Notes: generated by a model not told the origin, from the sequence alone. A stretch of DNA of 64,000 nucleotides from Acidobacteriota bacterium (GCA_016716715.1 JADJVE010000002.1:62001-126000), one strand, 5' to 3'. Positions 25,578-35,228 are shown, numbered from the stretch's first letter. Program-made: numbers and translations.

Positions 25578-27571
25578 CGGCCGCCCCGCGCGACGCGCAC
25601 CGCCTCGCGCAGCTTCGCTTCGGATGCCGCGAGCGCGGTGAGGAGGCGCTCCGTCTCGAACGCGGGCGAGCCGTCACCGTGCAGCGCGCGCCTGAGGCCG
25701 GGCAGCGTCTCGGTGCCGCAGCCCGTCTCGGCCGACGGCCCGAGGAGCAAGCTCGACCGCGCGAAGTCGCGCGCACCGGGAAGATCGCGGAACGCGGCCA
25801 TCGCTCCCGTCACGAGCGGCTCGATCTCCGCAGAGTGCGCGCCGCGGAACGCGCCGCCGACGGCGTCCCAGGCCACCGCAGCCTCGCGAAAGCTCACCAC
25901 CGCCGCGAGAATGTCGCGCCTTCGCGGAAACGGCTCGGACCCTGCAGCCGGCAGGCCCTCGATCTCCTTTCTGAGAAAATCCGAAACCTCCGAGAAATTC
26001 CACGCGGGCACGGGCGCATCGGCGAGCGTCGAGGCCCAAACGGAGAGAACCCGCGCGAGAGAGGACGACAGGCCCCAGCCCGGGTCGAGGTGCCGCCGCG
26101 CGAGGAGCGGGTCGTCGTAGCCCGTGTGGTACATCGCGTACGTGCGCCGCCCGTAGCCCACCTGCGCGCCCGCGACGCCGCCCATTCCGACGAAGGGCGC
26201 CGTGTCGCCGCTGAAACCGGGTAGCTGAAGCGTCCCGCGCACGGAGAGAAGCGGACGTCCCGTCGCGGGGTCGGGCACGGCGGCGAGGACGTCGTCGAGC
26301 GAGCCCGCGAGTCCGGGCGAGACGTCGGCCATGAAGTCCCACGCGCGGGCGGAAGAGTCGACGTAGAGGAACGCGGCCACCTTCGAGGGCAGGTCGGCGA
26401 GCCGCTCCTCCACCCAGTGCGTCGAGCCGAGCATCCCGTACTCCTCGCCGTCCCAGAACGCGAAGACGACGTCGCGCTCGGGCCGCCAGCCGTCCTTTGC
26501 GAGACGCGCGAGGACGTCCGCCGTTTCGAGAACGGTCGCCGCGCCCGACACCGGGTCGATCGCGCCGTGGACCCACGCGTCCGTGTGGGCTGAGACGACA
26601 ATGGCCGCCGCGTCGCGGCGGCGACCGGGAAGAGTTCCGAATACGTTTCTGAGAATGGCGCGGCGCTGCGCGCCGCGGACCGAGAGATGGACGAGCTCGC
26701 GAGTCGCCCCGATGCGATACGGCACCGTCAACCAGCCCGTCCAGTCCTCGGGAGCGGGCGGACCCTCGACGTGCCCGAGGATCTCCCGCGCGACTGTCTC
26801 GGACACCGGGAGCGCGGGGATGCGCGGCAGGAGGCCGGGGACGTCCTTCGCCTTCTCCCGCGCCGGATCTCCCGGGCACGCGAAGTACCGCAGCATCGAG
26901 CCGCGCGGCACCGCCCACGGGTTCAGGTACGGGCCGTCCGGAAAGTCCGGCTTGACGACGCCGAGGTCTCGCCGCTCCGGGTAGAGAAGGAGCGCCGCCG
27001 CGCCCGCCTCCTCGGCGAGGAGCGACTTCATCGAGCGGCAGATTCCCCCGGCGCGCGCGAGCACGATCGCGCCTTTCACGGAGACGCCGGCCTTCGCGAG
27101 AAGCGCGTAGTCGCCGCGGTCGCCGTGGTTCGCGTAGACGACCCGCCCGTGCGCCTCGCCGGGCGGTGCCCACGCGAAAAACGGCGTCTCGCGCGCGCCG
27201 TCCGCCGAGTACGGATCGCCGGGAAGCGCGCGTTCGGCCAGCTCGAACGCGGGCGCGCCGTCGAGCGCGAGCGACGCCTCTCCCGGCTCGGGCAGGTCGA
27301 CCTCGAAGGGCGTCACGGCGACCTCCAGACCGTCCGCGCGCAGCGCGTCGGCCACCGTCCCGACGACGAACGCCTGCGCCGGGGTGCCGGCGCGGTGCGG
27401 AACGGCCGCGAGCGCCTCGACCCGCGCGCCGATGCGCGCGCCGTTCACGAGGCGCTCGACGCGCCTCGACCGAGCCGCGTACGGGGACCGTCCGCACGCA
27501 GCGGCGAGGAGAGCGAAGCCGGCCAACGCCGCGAGGGCGAGCGCCGCGGGCGCGGCGCCACGCCGGTTCAA
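25574..27571 (-). CDS. M28 metallopeptidase, glutamate carboxypeptidase II-like, lipoprotein
   Basis: A 665-residue M28B-type (PSMA/NAALADase-like) peptidase. The TTG at 27571 overlaps the upstream paralogue's stop (TTGA) and gives MNRRGAAPAALALAALAGFALLAAACG, a lipoprotein signal with Cys about 28. A PA domain precedes the catalytic domain. Zinc and catalytic residues appear in SAHTDAWVHGAIDPVSG, FWDGEEYGMLGSTHW, LYVDSSAR and MYHTGYDD. A C-terminal helical dimerisation-like domain follows. Such enzymes cleave C-terminal Glu or small residues from peptides. It is the second of two tandem paralogues, and its stop shares CTAG with dnaE2. Confidence 0.9.
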   Translation of the reverse strand: MNRRGAAPAALALAALAGFALLAAACGRSPYAARSRRVERLVNGARIGARVEALAAVPHRAGTPAQAFVVGTVADALRADGLEVAVTPFEVDLPEPGEASLALDGAPAFELAERALPGDPYSADGARETPFFAWAPPGEAHGRVVYANHGDRGDYALLAKAGVSVKGAIVLARAGGICRSMKSLLAEEAGAAALLLYPERRDLGVVKPDFPDGPYLNPWAVPRGSMLRYFACPGDPAREKAKDVPGLLPRIPALPVSETVAREILGHVEGPPAPEDWTGWLTVPYRIGATRELVHLSVRGAQRRAILRNVFGTLPGRRRDAAAIVVSAHTDAWVHGAIDPVSGAATVLETADVLARLAKDGWRPERDVVFAFWDGEEYGMLGSTHWVEERLADLPSKVAAFLYVDSSARAWDFMADVSPGLAGSLDDVLAAVPDPATGRPLLSVRGTLQLPGFSGDTAPFVGMGGVAGAQVGYGRRTYAMYHTGYDDPLLARRHLDPGWGLSSSLARVLSVWASTLADAPVPAWNFSEVSDFLRKEIEGLPAAGSEPFPRRRDILAAVVSFREAAVAWDAVGGAFRGAHSAEIEPLVTGAMAAFRDLPGARDFARSSLLLGPSAETGCGTETLPGLRRALHGDGSPAFETERLLTALAASEAKLREAVRVARGGR

Positions 27572-29625
27572 GAGCGTCCCGAGCCGTCCGAACGCGAAGC
27601 GCGCGACGACTTGTTGCCGCGTCCCAGCCAGTCGCCCGCGACGAGAAAGTCCCTCGCGCGGGAGAATGCGGCGCCGAGCCGGCCGATCTCGCGCGCGACC
27701 GCGGCGCGGTCGCCCCGCCGGACGGCGTCCTCGAGGCCCGGCAGGGCCGTCGCGGCACAGCCCGTCGTCTCGGACGGCCCCCAGAGGACGCAGCCGCGCC
27801 CGAAGACGCCGCGCGTCCCGAGCGACGCGATCGCGAGGCCCGCCAGGCCGTCGGCCCGCGCGCGGTCCCGCGCCTGGCCGGAGCGGGACCGCGCGTACAC
27901 GTCCCACGTGGCCGCGGCCGACTCGAAGGCGGAGAGGTGCGTGTCGAGAGGATTGAGGGCCGCGGGCAGCCAGCCCATCGCGCCGGGGTAGCGGGCCTGG
28001 ATCTCGCGCAGCTCGCGCTGCGTGAACGCCGACACCTCGCCGAACCGGAACGGGAAGACGCGCGGCGTTGCGAGAGCGCCGGCGAAGAGCGCGACGGCCC
28101 TTGCGAGGGCCGCGGCGCGCACGGAGCCCGGGTCCGCGATCTTCGAGGCGTACGCCGGCGTGTCGTAGAGCGTGTGGTACGCGCCGTACCAGCGGCCGAA
28201 CCCGAGCTCGGCGGCCGGGACGGACGTGAAGCCGAGGAACGGCGCCACGTCGCTCGAGAAGCCGGGGAGCGCGGGCTGCCCCGCCGAGTCGGCGAGCGTC
28301 TTGCCGGGCGAGAGCGGGTCGGCGACGCGCGGAAGGACCTCGTCGAAGACGCCTCTCAGCCCGGGCGTGAGGCTCGCGAAGAGGTCGTTCGCGCGCGCGG
28401 CCGAGTCGATGTTGATCGCCGCGGCGACGGGCAGCCCAGACGATCCGAGGTGCGCCTCGACCCAGGCGGTCGAGCCGATCATTCCCCACTCCTCGCCGTC
28501 CCAGAGCGCGAAGAGGACGCCGCGCGCCGGCCGCCAGCCCTTCTCCGCGAGGCGCGCGAGCACTTCTGCCGTCTCGAGGACGACGGCCGCGCCGGAGCCC
28601 GGGTCGACGGCGCCGTTCACCCACGCGTCGTAGTGCCCCATCACGAGAACCGGCGGCGCCTTCGGATCGGCGCCGGGAATGGACGCGAGGACGTTGCGCA
28701 GCTTCGCGCGGACGGTCCGGCCGCGCACGGTGACCCTGACGCGCGCCTTGCCGGGCCCGAGCGCGTACGGCGCGGCGAGCGTTCCCTTCCAGTCCTTCGG
28801 CGGCTCGGGCCCCGTCATCTCCTTGAGGAGCGCCTCGGCCGCCTCGGCGGAGATCGCGAGCGCCGGGATCTTTGGGAGGACGTCGACGCCCCGCTCCTTC
28901 GCCCGCCGCGGGTCGCCGGGGCGCCGGAAGTACTTCAGGAGCGAGCCGCGCGACGCGGCGGCCGGGTGCGGCCCGGCGCCTTCCGGGTACGCCGGCTTCA
29001 GGACCCCCTGGTCCTTCGGCTCGAGGTACACGAGGAGCGCGGCGACGCCGGCGCGCTCAGCGGCCGCGACCTTCTCGCCGCGGCAGACGCCCTGAACGTG
29101 GACGATCGCGACCTTGCCGCGAGGGTCGACGCCCGCCTTGCGGAGCGCCTCGTAGTCCTCGGCCGCGCCGAAGTTCGCGTAAACGAGCGGGGCCTCGAGG
29201 TCGGCGTCGGGCGAGTAGGCGAGGAACGGCAACTCGTCCTTCGCCGCGCGCGTCGCGGGGTCGCCCGGCACCTCGCGCTCGTGGAGGTCGATCTCGCGCC
29301 CTCCGGGGCCCGCGAGCGCGAGCCGCAGCGTAACGGGCTCCCACAGGTCGGCGTCGTGAACGTCGCTCCACGGCTTGAGCCCGGCCGAGGCGAGGCGGCG
29401 CTCGACCTCGGAGCCCACCTCGCCGTTCGCCGGCGTGCCCGCGCGGTGCGGCTTCGCGGAGAGCACCTCGATCTGAGTCCCGATGCGCGCTGCAGACACG
29501 AGGCGCGAGGCGTCACCACCCCAGCGGTCGAGGAACGTCCGGTTCGCGCGCCACCAGAGAAAGCCGCCCGCGGCCGCGGCGACCGCCAGCAGGGCCGCAA
29601 CTGCAGCCGCCCGGCGCGAGCCCAT
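27568..29625 (-). CDS. M28 metallopeptidase, glutamate carboxypeptidase II-like (paralogue)
   Basis: A 685-residue paralogue of the next gene with the same layout: N-terminal membrane anchor (about 6-25, ending in FLWWRAN rather than a lipobox), PA domain, M28 catalytic domain, and helical C-terminal domain. Ligand motifs are MGHYDAWVNGAVDPGSG, LWDGEEWGMIGSTAW, NIDSAARAND and YHTLYDTP. The ATG at 29625 is used; a GTG at 29637, just after a TACGAT hexamer, would add four residues as a leaderless start. The pair likely arose by tandem duplication, and the anchors diverged so that one is a lipoprotein and this one a signal-anchored protein. Confidence 0.9.
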   Translation of the reverse strand: MGSRRAAAVAALLAVAAAAGGFLWWRANRTFLDRWGGDASRLVSAARIGTQIEVLSAKPHRAGTPANGEVGSEVERRLASAGLKPWSDVHDADLWEPVTLRLALAGPGGREIDLHEREVPGDPATRAAKDELPFLAYSPDADLEAPLVYANFGAAEDYEALRKAGVDPRGKVAIVHVQGVCRGEKVAAAERAGVAALLVYLEPKDQGVLKPAYPEGAGPHPAAASRGSLLKYFRRPGDPRRAKERGVDVLPKIPALAISAEAAEALLKEMTGPEPPKDWKGTLAAPYALGPGKARVRVTVRGRTVRAKLRNVLASIPGADPKAPPVLVMGHYDAWVNGAVDPGSGAAVVLETAEVLARLAEKGWRPARGVLFALWDGEEWGMIGSTAWVEAHLGSSGLPVAAAINIDSAARANDLFASLTPGLRGVFDEVLPRVADPLSPGKTLADSAGQPALPGFSSDVAPFLGFTSVPAAELGFGRWYGAYHTLYDTPAYASKIADPGSVRAAALARAVALFAGALATPRVFPFRFGEVSAFTQRELREIQARYPGAMGWLPAALNPLDTHLSAFESAAATWDVYARSRSGQARDRARADGLAGLAIASLGTRGVFGRGCVLWGPSETTGCAATALPGLEDAVRRGDRAAVAREIGRLGAAFSRARDFLVAGDWLGRGNKSSRASRSDGSGRS

Positions 29626-29679
29626 GATGGGAAACACGGTTTATCGTAGCAGGCCGCTCGGCCCGGGGGGACGCGCCCG

Positions 29680-30951
29680 TCAGACGGAACGCATCATCAG
29701 GCAGGCATTCGTGCCGCCGAACCCGAACGAGTTCGACAGCGCCGCGCGGAGGCGCACCTCGCGCGCCGTGTTCGGCGTGTAGTCGAGGTCGCACTCGGGG
29801 TCCGGCGTCATGTAGTTGATCGTGGGAGGGATGACGCCGTAGCGCATCGCGAGCGCGAGAACTCCGGCCTCGTATCCGCCGGCCGCGCCGAGGAGGTGCC
29901 CCGTCATGGATTTCGTCGAGGAGACGGCGAGCCTCTTCGCGTGGTCGCCGAAGACCTTCTTGACGGCCGTCGTCTCGATCTTGTCGCCGTGAGGCGTGGA
30001 CGTGCCGTGGGCGTTGATGTACTGGATCTCCTCGGGATTGGCGCCGGCGTCCTTGAGCGTGTTGAGCATGACGCGCGAGGGGCCGTCGCCGTCCTCGGAC
30101 GGGGCGCTGATGTGGTACGCGTCGCCGGACATCCCGTAACCGGCGACCTCGGCGTAAATCGCGGCGCCGCGCGCCTTCGCGTGCGCGAGGTCCTCGAGGA
30201 TCAGGACGCCCGAGCCCTCGCCGAGGACGAAGCCGTCCCGGTCCTTGTCCCACGGCCGCGAGGCCGTCTTCGGGTCGTCGTTGCGCGTCGAGAGCGCGCG
30301 CATCGCGGCGAAGCCGCCGATCGCGAGCGGCGTGACGACGGACTCGGAGCCGCCCGCGATCATCGCGTCCGCGTCGCCGCGGCGGATGATGTTCACGGCG
30401 TCGCCGATCGCGTGGGCCGACGTCGCGCAGGCGGTCGCCGTGGCCGTGTTCGGGCCCTTGGCGCCGTTCAGGATCGAGACGAGCCCCGCACACATGTTCA
30501 CGATGAGGCCTGGAATGAAGAACGGGCTGATCCGGCGAGGCCCCTTCTCGAGGAGCGTCTTGTGCGTCTCCTCGATGAGCGGCAGCCCGCCGATACCAGA
30601 GCCGATGCACACGCCGACGCGCTCGGCGTTCTCCTCGTTCACGACGAGGCCGGAGTCCGTCATCGCGTCCTTCGACGCCGCCACCGCGTAGTGGATGAAC
30701 GTGTCGAACTTCTTGATTTCCTTCTTGTCGAGGAACGCTCCGGGGTCGAAGCCGCGCACCTCGCCCGCGATCCGGCAGGCGTAGTCCGTGGCGTCGAAGC
30801 GGGTCAGCGGGCCGATGCCCGAGACGCCCGCCTTCAGGCTCGCCCAGTTCTCCTGCCGCGTGAGGCCGATGGGCGACACGAGGCCGACGCCCGTGACGGC
30901 GACGCGGCGCCGCCCGCGGGCGTCGAGGAGTGGAGCTGGTTGTTCCGACAC
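29680..30951 (-). CDS. fabF: 3-oxoacyl-ACP synthase II (KAS II)
   Basis: FabF, 423 residues, the elongating condensing enzyme of fatty acid synthesis. The Cys-His-His triad is visible: Cys in ATACATSAHAI, His in NAHGTSTP and His in MTGHLLGAAG. The C-terminal LSNSFGFGGTNACL is typical. It starts with GTG 30951, 22 nt after acpP, and ends the lipid operon. There is no DSL carrier motif or other fusion. Confidence 0.96.
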   Translation of the reverse strand: MSEQPAPLLDARGRRRVAVTGVGLVSPIGLTRQENWASLKAGVSGIGPLTRFDATDYACRIAGEVRGFDPGAFLDKKEIKKFDTFIHYAVAASKDAMTDSGLVVNEENAERVGVCIGSGIGGLPLIEETHKTLLEKGPRRISPFFIPGLIVNMCAGLVSILNGAKGPNTATATACATSAHAIGDAVNIIRRGDADAMIAGGSESVVTPLAIGGFAAMRALSTRNDDPKTASRPWDKDRDGFVLGEGSGVLILEDLAHAKARGAAIYAEVAGYGMSGDAYHISAPSEDGDGPSRVMLNTLKDAGANPEEIQYINAHGTSTPHGDKIETTAVKKVFGDHAKRLAVSSTKSMTGHLLGAAGGYEAGVLALAMRYGVIPPTINYMTPDPECDLDYTPNTAREVRLRAALSNSFGFGGTNACLMMRSV

Positions 30952-30973
30952 GAAGGGTTGAGCCCGCGCCGCC

Positions 30974-31219
30974 TCAGGCCGGCTTGGCGTGGGACTCGAT
31001 GTAGGAAACCGCGTCCTTGACCTTCTGGATCTTCTCGGCGTCCTCGTCCGGGATCTCGATGCCGAACGCTTCCTCGAAGGCCATGACGAGCTCGACCGTG
31101 TCGAGCGAATCCGCGCCGAGATCGTCCACGAACGACGCGTCGGCCTTCACTTCCTCGGCCTGCACGCCGAGCTGCTCGACGATGATGCCCTTGACCTTTT
31201 CTTCCACCGAAGTCGACAT
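30974..31219 (-). CDS. acpP: Acyl carrier protein
   Basis: ACP of 81 residues; the phosphopantetheine site is Ser38 in GADSLDTVELVM. The acidic helix II (FEEAFGIEIPDEDAEKI) needed for partner-enzyme docking is intact. The ATG at 31219 has a strong GGAGGA with 6-nt spacing, consistent with high expression. It sits between fabG and fabF, the common order. Confidence 0.97.
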   Translation of the reverse strand: MSTSVEEKVKGIIVEQLGVQAEEVKADASFVDDLGADSLDTVELVMAFEEAFGIEIPDEDAEKIQKVKDAVSYIESHAKPA

Positions 31220-31291
31220 CGAATTCCTCCGAATGTGTCTGCTGATTCCGCGGGAAAGCGGATTCTGACCGCACCCACGACTCATTTCAAC

Positions 31292-31308
31292 CCGGGCGCG
31301 TTGCCCGG
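31292..31308 (-). terminator. Hairpin between fabG and acpP
   Basis: CCGGGC/GCCCGG with a 5-nt loop begins 3 nt after the fabG stop, in the 92-nt gap before acpP. It lacks a U-tract, so partial termination or protection of an acpP-containing processed mRNA is possible. Confidence 0.4.
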
Positions 31309-31311
31309 AGC

Positions 31312-32070
31312 TTACCCGATATGAAGCCCGCCGCTCACATTGAGTGTGGTCCCGGTCACGTAAGCGGCCGCGTCGGACGCCAGGTAGACCACGGCGCCGG
31401 CCACGTCGTCTCCGGTCCCGAGGCGCCCGAGAACGATTTCGCCCACGAGGGCCTTCTTCTGCTCCTCGTTCAGGACGTCCGTCATGGACGTCTCGATGTA
31501 GCCCGGGGCCACCGCGTTCACCGTGATCCCGCGCGAGCCGATCTCCCGCGCCAGAGCCTTCGTGAACCCCACGACGCCGGCCTTGGCGGCCGCGTAATTC
31601 GTCTGGCCGGGATTCCCCATGAGGCCCACGACGGACGTGATGTTCACGATGCGGCCGGCGACGCGCTTCTTGAGCATGGTCTTCGCGGCCTCCTGCGCGC
31701 ACAGGAAGACGCCGGTCAGGTCGGTCGCGATGACCTTGTCCCACGACTCCTTCGACATGCGCAGGATGAGTCCGTCGTCCGTGATCCCCGCGTTGTTGAC
31801 GAGAACGTCGAGCTTTCCGTGCTTGTCGACGACGGCCTTGAACCCGGCCGTCACGGAGGCCGGGTCGGCGACGTCCAGCCGGAGCGCCTCGGCCGAGCCG
31901 CCCGCGGCGGCGATCGCCTGGGCGACCGCGGCGGCCTTGTCCTCGCTGCGGGCGGCCACGACGACGTGCGCGCCGGCGGCGGCGAGCGCCTTCGCGATGG
32001 ACTCCCCGATGCCCTGGGAGCCCCCGGTGACGAGCGCGATCTTGCCGGTGAGGGAGAACGAGACGGCCAT
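31312..32070 (-). CDS. fabG: 3-oxoacyl-ACP reductase
   Basis: FabG, 252 residues, a short-chain dehydrogenase that reduces 3-oxoacyl-ACP with NADPH. The motifs are TGGSQGIG (cofactor), NNAG, Ser of NITSVVG, and YAAAK with the catalytic Tyr and Lys. The C-terminal VTGTTLNVSGGLHIG is typical of FabG. It starts 11 nt after fabD in the lipid operon. Confidence 0.96.
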   Translation of the reverse strand: MAVSFSLTGKIALVTGGSQGIGESIAKALAAAGAHVVVAARSEDKAAAVAQAIAAAGGSAEALRLDVADPASVTAGFKAVVDKHGKLDVLVNNAGITDDGLILRMSKESWDKVIATDLTGVFLCAQEAAKTMLKKRVAGRIVNITSVVGLMGNPGQTNYAAAKAGVVGFTKALAREIGSRGITVNAVAPGYIETSMTDVLNEEQKKALVGEIVLGRLGTGDDVAGAVVYLASDAAAYVTGTTLNVSGGLHIG

Positions 32071-32081
32071 CGGCGTTCCTT

Positions 32082-33014
32082 TCAGGAGAAGGTGTCGAGA
32101 GCGGCGGCGGTGGACGTCGTCTTCACGGGCCAGTCCTTCGCGATGCGCCTCGCGAGGCCCGAGAGCACGGTGCCGGGGCCGACCTCGATCGCGGAGGCTG
32201 CCATCCCGGAGAGGCGCTGGACGGACTCGACCCAGCGCACGGGCGAACAGACCTGTCTGCGAAGGGCTTCCCGTGCGGCATCGGGATCCGTCTCGACGTC
32301 CGCGTCGGCGTTGTTCACGACGGGAATCGCGAGCGGGGCGAAGGCCGCCGCGTCGAGGAACGGCGAGAGCGCCTGCTCGGCCGGCCTCATGAGCGCGCAG
32401 TGAAACGGCGCCGAGACCGGGAGCGGGAGGACTCGCTTTGCGCCCTTCGCCTTCAGGATCTCCCCCGCCTTCGCGACACCCGCGGCCGAGCCCGCGATGA
32501 CGGTCTGCTCGGGCGAGTTGAAGTTCGCGGCGGACACGACCTCGCCCGAGGCCGCGGCGGCCTCGGCGCAGGCCTCCACGACGAGCTCGGGGGCGAGGCC
32601 GATGACGGCCGACATCGCGCCGCGGCCGGACGGGACGGCTTCCTGCATGAACGTGCCGCGGCGCCGCACGAGGACGACTGCGTCCTCGAGCGTGAGCGCG
32701 CCCGCGGCGACGAGGGCCGCGTACTCGCCGAGCGAGTGACCGGCCGCGACCGCGGGGACGACGCCCTTCGCCTTCAGGACCGCGAGGACGGCGACGGCAT
32801 GCGTGAGGATCGCGGGCTGCGTGACGGCGGTCTGCTTGAGCTCCTCGTCCGTCCCCTCGAACGAGACCTTCGAGACGACGAGGCCGAGCGGCGCGAGCGC
32901 CGCGTCCGCGCGGGCGTAGACCTCCCGCGCCTCGGGGAACCGCTCGGCGAGGTCCTTCCCCATTCCCGCGAACTGGGACCCCTGCCCGGGAAAGAGAAGG
33001 GCGACGCCGCTCAC
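32082..33014 (-). CDS. fabD: Malonyl-CoA:ACP transacylase
   Basis: FabD, 310 residues, which moves malonyl from CoA to ACP. LFPGQGSQ at the N-terminus, the nucleophile motif GHSLGEY, and the C-terminal PVSAPFHCALM with the catalytic His are all present. It starts at GTG 33014, 4 nt after the fabH stop. Confidence 0.96.
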   Translation of the reverse strand: MSGVALLFPGQGSQFAGMGKDLAERFPEAREVYARADAALAPLGLVVSKVSFEGTDEELKQTAVTQPAILTHAVAVLAVLKAKGVVPAVAAGHSLGEYAALVAAGALTLEDAVVLVRRRGTFMQEAVPSGRGAMSAVIGLAPELVVEACAEAAAASGEVVSAANFNSPEQTVIAGSAAGVAKAGEILKAKGAKRVLPLPVSAPFHCALMRPAEQALSPFLDAAAFAPLAIPVVNNADADVETDPDAAREALRRQVCSPVRWVESVQRLSGMAASAIEVGPGTVLSGLARRIAKDWPVKTTSTAAALDTFS

Positions 33015-33018
33015 GCCG

Positions 33019-34002
33019 TCACCAGCGGACGAGGGCCGCGCCCCACGTGAGGCCGCCTCCGAACGCCGTGATCAGGATGAGGTCTCCGCGCTTGATCTTC
33101 CCGGCGCGCGCGTATTCGTCGAGCGCGATCGGAATCGAAGCGGCGCTCGTGTTTCCGTAACGCGCGATGTTGTTCATGCAGCGCTCGGCGGGAATCTTGA
33201 GGCGGTCGGCCGTCGCCGTGAGGATGCGCTCGTTCGCCTGGTGCGGGAGCAGCCACGCGACGTCGTTCTCCGTGAAACCGCTCTCCGCGAGGACTTCCTT
33301 GCAGACCTCGACCATCGCGCGGATCGCGGCCTTGAACGTGTCGCCGCCCTTCATCTGGATGAACGTGAGACGCGCCTCGAGCGTTTCGGGCCGGTTCGGG
33401 GGATAAGTCGAGCCGCCGCCGGGCATCGAGATGAAGCACGAGCCCTCGCCATCCGTCCGGATCGCGGTCGAGAGGACGCCGTGGTCCGACGAGGTCGCCT
33501 TGAGCACCGTCGCGCCGGCCCCGTCGCCGAAGAGGACGCACGTGCCGCGGTCCGTGTAGTCGGTGAAGCGCGTCAGGAACTCGGCGCCGATGAGGAGGAT
33601 GTTCTTCGCCTTCCCGGACTGCACGAGGCCGTCGGCGACGTGGAGACCGTAGAGCCAGCCCGAGCAGGCGGCGTTCAGGTCGAACGCGGCGGCCTTCTTC
33701 GCGCCGAGCTTGTGCTGGACGACGGGCGCCGCGCCCGGGATCGGGTGGTCGGGCGTGCAGGTCGCGAGAATGATCGTGTCGAGGTCCATGGGGACGAGGC
33801 CCGCGGCCTCCAGCGCCGGCGTCGCCGCCCGGACGCAGAAGTCCGACAGGATGTCGCCGGGCCCCGCCATCCGGCGCTCGCGGATGCCGGTGCGCGACGT
33901 GATCCAGTCGTCCGACGTCTCGACCATCTTCTCGAGATCGGCGTTCGAAAGGATCCGGTCGGGAACGGCCCGGCCGGTGCCGGCGATGGTGGCGTGGAGC
34001 AT
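33019..34002 (-). CDS. fabH: 3-oxoacyl-ACP synthase III (KAS III)
   Basis: FabH, 327 residues, which starts fatty acid synthesis by condensing acyl-CoA with malonyl-ACP. The Cys-His-Asn triad is Cys in NAACSGWLYG, His in LLPHQANERI and Asn in YGNTSAAS. N-terminal TSDDWITSRTGIRERR is typical. It lies between plsX and fabD. Confidence 0.97.
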   Translation of the reverse strand: MLHATIAGTGRAVPDRILSNADLEKMVETSDDWITSRTGIRERRMAGPGDILSDFCVRAATPALEAAGLVPMDLDTIILATCTPDHPIPGAAPVVQHKLGAKKAAAFDLNAACSGWLYGLHVADGLVQSGKAKNILLIGAEFLTRFTDYTDRGTCVLFGDGAGATVLKATSSDHGVLSTAIRTDGEGSCFISMPGGGSTYPPNRPETLEARLTFIQMKGGDTFKAAIRAMVEVCKEVLAESGFTENDVAWLLPHQANERILTATADRLKIPAERCMNNIARYGNTSAASIPIALDEYARAGKIKRGDLILITAFGGGLTWGAALVRW

Positions 34003-34033
34003 CGGTCCTCCTCCCAGACGGAAAGGCGGGATC

Positions 34034-35044
34034 TTAACGGGTGACGGCGGGCGGCGCGAACGTCATCGCCTTGTCGCGGATCTTGTCGGGAATCCGGCGT
34101 TCCACGAAGTCGTGCGCCGCCCTGATCGCGTTGCGCACGGCCTTCGCGTTCGAGCGCCCGTGGCCGATGAAGCAGGCCCCCTTGACGCCGAGGAGCGGCG
34201 CGCCGCCGTACTCGCTGTAGTCGAGGCGCTTCTTGAAGGAGCGGAAGGCGTCCTTCGAGAGGAGGAAGCCCATCGAAGCCTGGAGGCTGCGGGTGATCTC
34301 CTGCTTGAGCGCCTGCTCGACGAGGTGCGCGAGGCTCTCGGAGACCTTGAGGATCACGTTGCCCGTGAAGCCGTCCGTGACGATGACGTCGACGTCGCCG
34401 GAGTAGACGTCGCGCCCCTCGACGTTTCCGATGAAGTTCAGGCCGGACTCCTTCAGGAGGCCGAAGACCTCGCGCGTGGTGTCCGTGCCCTTGCCCTCTT
34501 CCTCGCCGACGGACATCAGGCCGATCTTCGGCTTCGCGACGCCGAGGACCTCCTGCGCGTAGAAGTGGCCCATGAGCGCGAACTCGCGGTAGTGCTCGGG
34601 CCGGCACGTGATGTTCGCGCCGACGTCGAGGAGGACCTGCTTCTTCTTGAGGCCCGGGAGGACCGTTGCGAGAGCCGGGCGGTCGATTCCCTCGACGACG
34701 CCCATGATCATCTTCGCGACGACCATCGCGGCACCGGTGTGACCCGCCGTGAACACCCCGCTCGCGCGCCCGTCGCGGACGCACTCGGCGGCGATGCGGA
34801 TGGACGCGCGCCGCTTCTTGCGGATCGGGGTGATGGAGGGCTCGTCGAAGAGGACGACCTCGTCCGCGTCCACGACGCCCACCCGGCCGCCCGTGTAACC
34901 CGTGCGGAGGAGCTCGGACTCGACCTCTTTCCGCCGCCCCACGAGGAGCGTGTCGAGGCCGAAGTCGATCGCAGCCGCGACCGCCCCCTCCACGTTGACG
35001 CGAGGGGCGTGGTCGCCCCCCATCGCGTCGACGGCGATCGTCAA
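34034..35044 (-). CDS. plsX: Phosphate acyltransferase PlsX
   Basis: PlsX, 336 residues, which makes acyl-phosphate from acyl-ACP for phospholipid synthesis. N-terminal IAVDAMGGDHAP is diagnostic; FTAGHTGAAM, DGFTGNVILK and YGGAPLLGVKG follow. The TTG at 35044 lies 1 nt from the rpmF stop. It links ribosomal protein and lipid genes in the usual rpmF-plsX-fabH order. Confidence 0.96.
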   Translation of the reverse strand: MTIAVDAMGGDHAPRVNVEGAVAAAIDFGLDTLLVGRRKEVESELLRTGYTGGRVGVVDADEVVLFDEPSITPIRKKRRASIRIAAECVRDGRASGVFTAGHTGAAMVVAKMIMGVVEGIDRPALATVLPGLKKKQVLLDVGANITCRPEHYREFALMGHFYAQEVLGVAKPKIGLMSVGEEEGKGTDTTREVFGLLKESGLNFIGNVEGRDVYSGDVDVIVTDGFTGNVILKVSESLAHLVEQALKQEITRSLQASMGFLLSKDAFRSFKKRLDYSEYGGAPLLGVKGACFIGHGRSNAKAVRNAIRAAHDFVERRIPDKIRDKAMTFAPPAVTR

Positions 35045-35045
35045 G

Positions 35046-35228
35046 CTACTTCGTGGCCCCGGTCGTGACCTCGCGGCCCTTGTACCAGCCGCAGGCCGCG
35101 CACACGCGGTGCGGCAGCTTCTCGATGCCGCAGTTCGGGCAGTTCGACGTCTGCTTGGGCTTCAGGAAGTCGTGCGCGCGGCGCAGGTCGCGGCGCGTCT
35201 TGCTGTGTCGGTGCTTTGGGTTCGGCAT
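35046..35228 (-). CDS. rpmF: 50S ribosomal protein L32, zinc-ribbon form
   Basis: L32, 60 residues. N-terminal MPNPKHRHSKTRRD is the family start. Cys30, Cys33, Cys43 and Cys46 form a zinc ribbon, so this is the zinc-binding C+ type. It follows yceD, with which it is generally co-transcribed. Confidence 0.96.
   Translation of the reverse strand: MPNPKHRHSKTRRDLRRAHDFLKPKQTSNCPNCGIEKLPHRVCAACGWYKGREVTTGATK

Noticed and set aside
25965..25986. A further repeat-like motif (CCTTTCTGAGAAAATCC) in the M28 gene
   Set aside because: It encodes SDFLRKEIEG, which matches a conserved position in the tandem paralogue, so it is explained by coding sequence. No inverted partner at the usual distance.
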